Shown one piece after another: positions 61,868-64,000 of a stretch of 64,000 bases of DNA; position 1 is the stretch's first letter, and each line of letters starts with the position of its first letter. The translations under genes and the position numbers were made by a program. The DNA comes from Ruegeria sediminis (GTDB taxonomy: Bacteria > Pseudomonadota > Alphaproteobacteria > Rhodobacterales > Rhodobacteraceae). The notes under the pieces are model-generated. The model saw nothing but the letters and a program-made list of their open reading frames with translations, made no database searches and had not been told where the DNA came from. The stretch spans positions 496,001 through 560,000 of the forward strand of contig NZ_VCPD01000001.1 of the NCBI RefSeq assembly GCF_005938215.1. Reading direction: 5' to 3'.

Positions 61868-62461
61868 TCAGAACATTTCCCTCAGGTCGAGTTCCACATC
61901 GGATCGCCCGATCTCATAAGCCCGCGCGCCTTTGGGCGACACGACCTGAACGTCCAGTTCCTGTGCATTCGGGAACCTTTCGAAATAGTCGAAGCGGATG
62001 CCGTCGATCGCATCGATGTTTTGACAGGTCATCACGTACTCGGCGTGGAATTCGCTGTGAACCGCAGCGTGATCTTCCGCGTGCTCGGAGTGATCGTGTT
62101 CTTCAGTGGCCTCGCCGGAATGGTCGCCTTCGGTTTCGTGCTCGCCGATCTGCGACATGGCCACAGAAACGTTGGCAGATTTGACGGTGCAGCCGGCCTC
62201 GTCGGACACAACGAACAAGGTCAGCGGCTTGGCGAGGTCCGAAATCGCCGCCTGCACCAGGTCGCGATCCTCGGCCGTCACCGCCGCATGTTCGAAACCC
62301 ACGATATCGGCGCCGGGCGCCTCCAGCGACAGCGAGAAGTCCGAACCGGAAAACGCGATCCCGACCGTGCCGGCTCCGTGCACATGCGCGTCGACGGACC
62401 GGGTCTGTTCGGCGGAAAGGGCGGCGGGAAAAACGGACATGGCGAGAACGAGGTGTTTCAT
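61868..62461 (-). CDS. zrgA: DUF2796 (ZrgA-like) periplasmic metal-binding protein
   Basis: A 197-residue exported protein. The mature start has SVDAHVHGAGTVGIAFSG, the conserved DUF2796 opening, and the middle is a His/acidic run (HDHSEHAEDHAAVHSEFHAEY) suited to zinc binding. ZrgA proteins in Vibrio belong to a zinc-regulated ABC system. It heads the operon with ATPase, permease, repeat protein and DUF3299. GGAG precedes the ATG; a longer frame to 62692 lacks a signal. No clear Zur-type palindrome was found upstream by eye. Confidence 0.88.
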   Translation of the reverse strand: MKHLVLAMSVFPAALSAEQTRSVDAHVHGAGTVGIAFSGSDFSLSLEAPGADIVGFEHAAVTAEDRDLVQAAISDLAKPLTLFVVSDEAGCTVKSANVSVAMSQIGEHETEGDHSGEATEEHDHSEHAEDHAAVHSEFHAEYVMTCQNIDAIDGIRFDYFERFPNAQELDVQVVSPKGARAYEIGRSDVELDLREMF

Positions 62462-63321
62462 GGGCGGGTCTCCAAGGCTCCGGGAACTACGGCCGACATT
62501 AGTCAATGGATGTGACGGCACTGTCAAAGGAAAGCGGTAGGGTCGGCCAGGAAGCGCGCAGGCATTCTCTAGACCTGAAATGCCGCGGAATAGCTGCCAA
62601 TCAATATCAGCGAAGGGAGGCGTGGCGAACTTTGCCCAGTATTCGACTTTGCGCTTGGCCGGATACGGATGCCGATGCCGACTTTGCAGCAAGCGGAACT
62701 CGCCCCGTTTCCGGTCCGGCCTTCAAGCGACTCAGCGGCTTCGTTTTTTTCGGTCTCCAAGCGTTGACCCGCGTGCGTGCGCCGGCCATGGACAGGAGCC
62801 ATGAGGCGGTTAGGAGTTCTTGGTGATGGATGGTGCCGGGGGCGGATCCGAACAAGAATTTTTATTTGTTATATTTCAATTATTTACACGATTACCAAAG
62901 TTAGCCCATACCCCGATTCAAACCACCGGAACCCAAACATACGAATCCGGAATCGAACAGGGGTATAGTCTGGGGTGTCAAACCCGGTCAAATTTTAGCA
63001 AAAATGACTTGCCAAATCTAGGCCGAGGTCTGCGGCATAGGGCCTTGCCAATTCCTGTCGGTCCAGCAGAGCCGTGGAGCCGCGTTGATCGCCGAAGACC
63101 TGCAGGAACTTCGTTCTAACGGCCAGGTCAAGGAATAGAAAAACCGCCTCAAGACCATCCAGCGCCAGCTACACGGTCGGGCGGTAATCAATCTGGTCAG
63201 AGCCCGGTTGCTGGGCGTTCTAACAGAAGCGGCGCCGGAGCTGCACCGAAATCTAAGTTAGAATCAAACTAGGATACCGATCAGCATCCAGCCCCCTTCT
63301 CGCCCTTGGCGAAAAACTGCT
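62462..63321. other. 860-base region with no intact gene
   Basis: Several short frames occur without start sites. Around 63085-63262 a plus-strand frame reads LIAEDLQELRSNGQVKE, then a TAG stop, then KNRLKTIQRQLHGRAV and VRARLLGVLTEAAPELHRNL, a coiled-coil-like relic that I cannot assign. A local A/T-rich stretch (62855-62900) interrupts otherwise GC-rich DNA. The zinc operon promoter should lie at its left end. Confidence 0.45.
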
Positions 63322-63813
63322 TCAGTTTGCTCGTGTTAGCGCGGCTTCCGAAATTCGGCCGCCCGCGCCGTTGCTGGGGCCATGGTCAAATTTTTCCACG
63401 GCCAAGACCAAAAGGATCTTTCTTAAGGTGTTCAGTTCCTTGGTCGTCGCACTCTTGGTGCGTTCGTCAGTTGACCCAGATACCGTCGCACGATCGATCG
63501 CCTCGCTCAGGGGCTTCGGTAGCTGAATTCCGGCATCCGACAGCAAGTCTCTCGCATCTTTCGGGCTTATCGACCTGGATTTGGCTGTCCCGTCATAGCG
63601 GGTATCGAGCACGTCTTGGATTTCCAGTACCAAGTTGCTTTGTTCATCACTAAGTTCAGGTGTCGCTTTGGAACGCCTGACCTTTTGGGGATCGCACCCC
63701 AACGCTAACCAACACATCTGGTCCACGTTCCAATGGGCGGCTCGCGCCCACAGTTCAGTCCTGATTTCGTAGCTCTCACTGTCTCTTTTGCTCAAGTGCC
63801 TTCTCCATTGCAA
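63322..63813 (-). CDS. hypothetical protein adjoining an integrase gene
   Basis: A 163-residue soluble protein. The opening ESYEIRTELWARAAHWNVDQ and CWLALGCDPQKV resemble a helical domain often found in small genes beside integrases in this group. The remainder is charged helix (KPLSEAIDRATVSGS, LRKILLVLAVEKFD). It overlaps the 3' end of the integrase by 38 bases in another frame if the ATG at 63813 is used. Function unknown; co-transfer with the integrase is likely. Confidence 0.6.
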   Translation of the reverse strand: MQWRRHLSKRDSESYEIRTELWARAAHWNVDQMCWLALGCDPQKVRRSKATPELSDEQSNLVLEIQDVLDTRYDGTAKSRSISPKDARDLLSDAGIQLPKPLSEAIDRATVSGSTDERTKSATTKELNTLRKILLVLAVEKFDHGPSNGAGGRISEAALTRAN

Positions 63814-64000
63814 CCCGTTGCAATTCGTCCAATTCGTCAGCCCACCACTGGGACATCTTCACACGCTCATCCCAATATGCCCCTCTTGCGTACGCGCGCC
63901 GGACTTCATTTCCTTCGACATGGGCCAAGGCTCGTTCGATCGCATCGGGATTCCAATGACCACTTTCGTTTGCAAGCGTGGAGAACGTTGCTCGAAACCC
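63776..64000 (-). CDS. int: P4-like tyrosine integrase, C-terminal end (continues past the window)
   Basis: Seventy-four codons are visible. GFRATFSTLANESGHW contains the catalytic Arg of the His-x-x-Arg box, IERALAHVEGNEVRRAY holds the late His and the nucleophile Tyr, and RGAYWDERVKMSQWWADELD is the typical C-terminal helix of P4-family integrases. The catalytic residues seen are intact. The start lies beyond the right edge. It marks another mobile region adjacent to the metal island. Confidence 0.88.
   Translation of the reverse strand, partial: GFRATFSTLANESGHWNPDAIERALAHVEGNEVRRAYARGAYWDERVKMSQWWADELDELQRVAMEKALEQKRQ

Overview
The window is GC-rich DNA with short intergenic gaps, many coupled ATGA stop/start overlaps and gene types typical of a marine or hypersaline alphaproteobacterium. 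The dimethylglycine/sarcosine-type dehydrogenase, haloalkane dehalogenase, Tat-exported enzymes and tRNA-linked islands point to Rhodobacteraceae (Roseobacter group). This is inferred from gene content; no ribosomal marker is present.

Bases 1-12,685 look like ordinary chromosome: the end of a DUF938 methyltransferase, an AhpD-like protein, an EF-hand protein, then minus-strand catabolic genes (DMGDH-like oxidase, D-lactate/glycolate-type FAD oxidase, gamma-glutamyltransferase, 2-hydroxyacid dehydrogenase, haloalkane dehalogenase), an SH3 protein, a quinone reductase and tRNA-Gln(TTG). Several of the minus-strand genes end in clear intrinsic terminators.

Bases 12,669-21,239 form an integrative element in the tRNA-Gln 3' end, and this is the main discovery. 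An 18-bp core (the tRNA end) occurs directly repeated at both ends and once inverted in the middle. A 347-bp inverted repeat flanks an SF3-helicase arm, and a 263-bp inverted repeat flanks a tyrosine-integrase arm. If the outer cores are joined, the circle is 8,553 bp: two unique arms (2,115 and 5,254 bp) separated by two 592-bp inverted copies of a complete attP. This is the layout of the yeast 2-micron plasmid (two long inverted repeats, each with a tyrosine-recombinase target), here combined with tRNA integration. The helicase is preceded by a terminator-like leader. The integrase arm also carries a membrane-anchored NYN RNase, a HEPN-like protein and several small proteins.

Bases 21,240-48,457 are an older metal-resistance island beside the same tRNA. 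It has a decayed integrase, a beheaded multicopper oxidase, CusF and DUF411 proteins, CusA, and a CusB carrying four C-terminal CusF-like domains. A MerR-type regulator with a clear operator faces membrane genes (flippase-like, MFS, ion channel). Further along are a phosphoketolase-like enzyme, a lone Rieske protein, a copper P-type ATPase operon, a run of periplasmic cytochromes c (one with a methionine-rich insert) and two L,D-transpeptidases. The shared theme is copper handling and envelope protection.

Bases 48,458-64,000 hold gene remnants (Fic, DUF3604), two two-component systems, a GlcG/HbpS-like protein, an ankyrin protein, an exported deaminase, and a Zrg-like zinc-linked ABC operon (DUF2796, ATPase, FtsX permease, repeat protein, DUF3299). 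At the right edge is the C-terminus of another, P4-like integrase, so the window appears to end inside or at the border of further mobile DNA.
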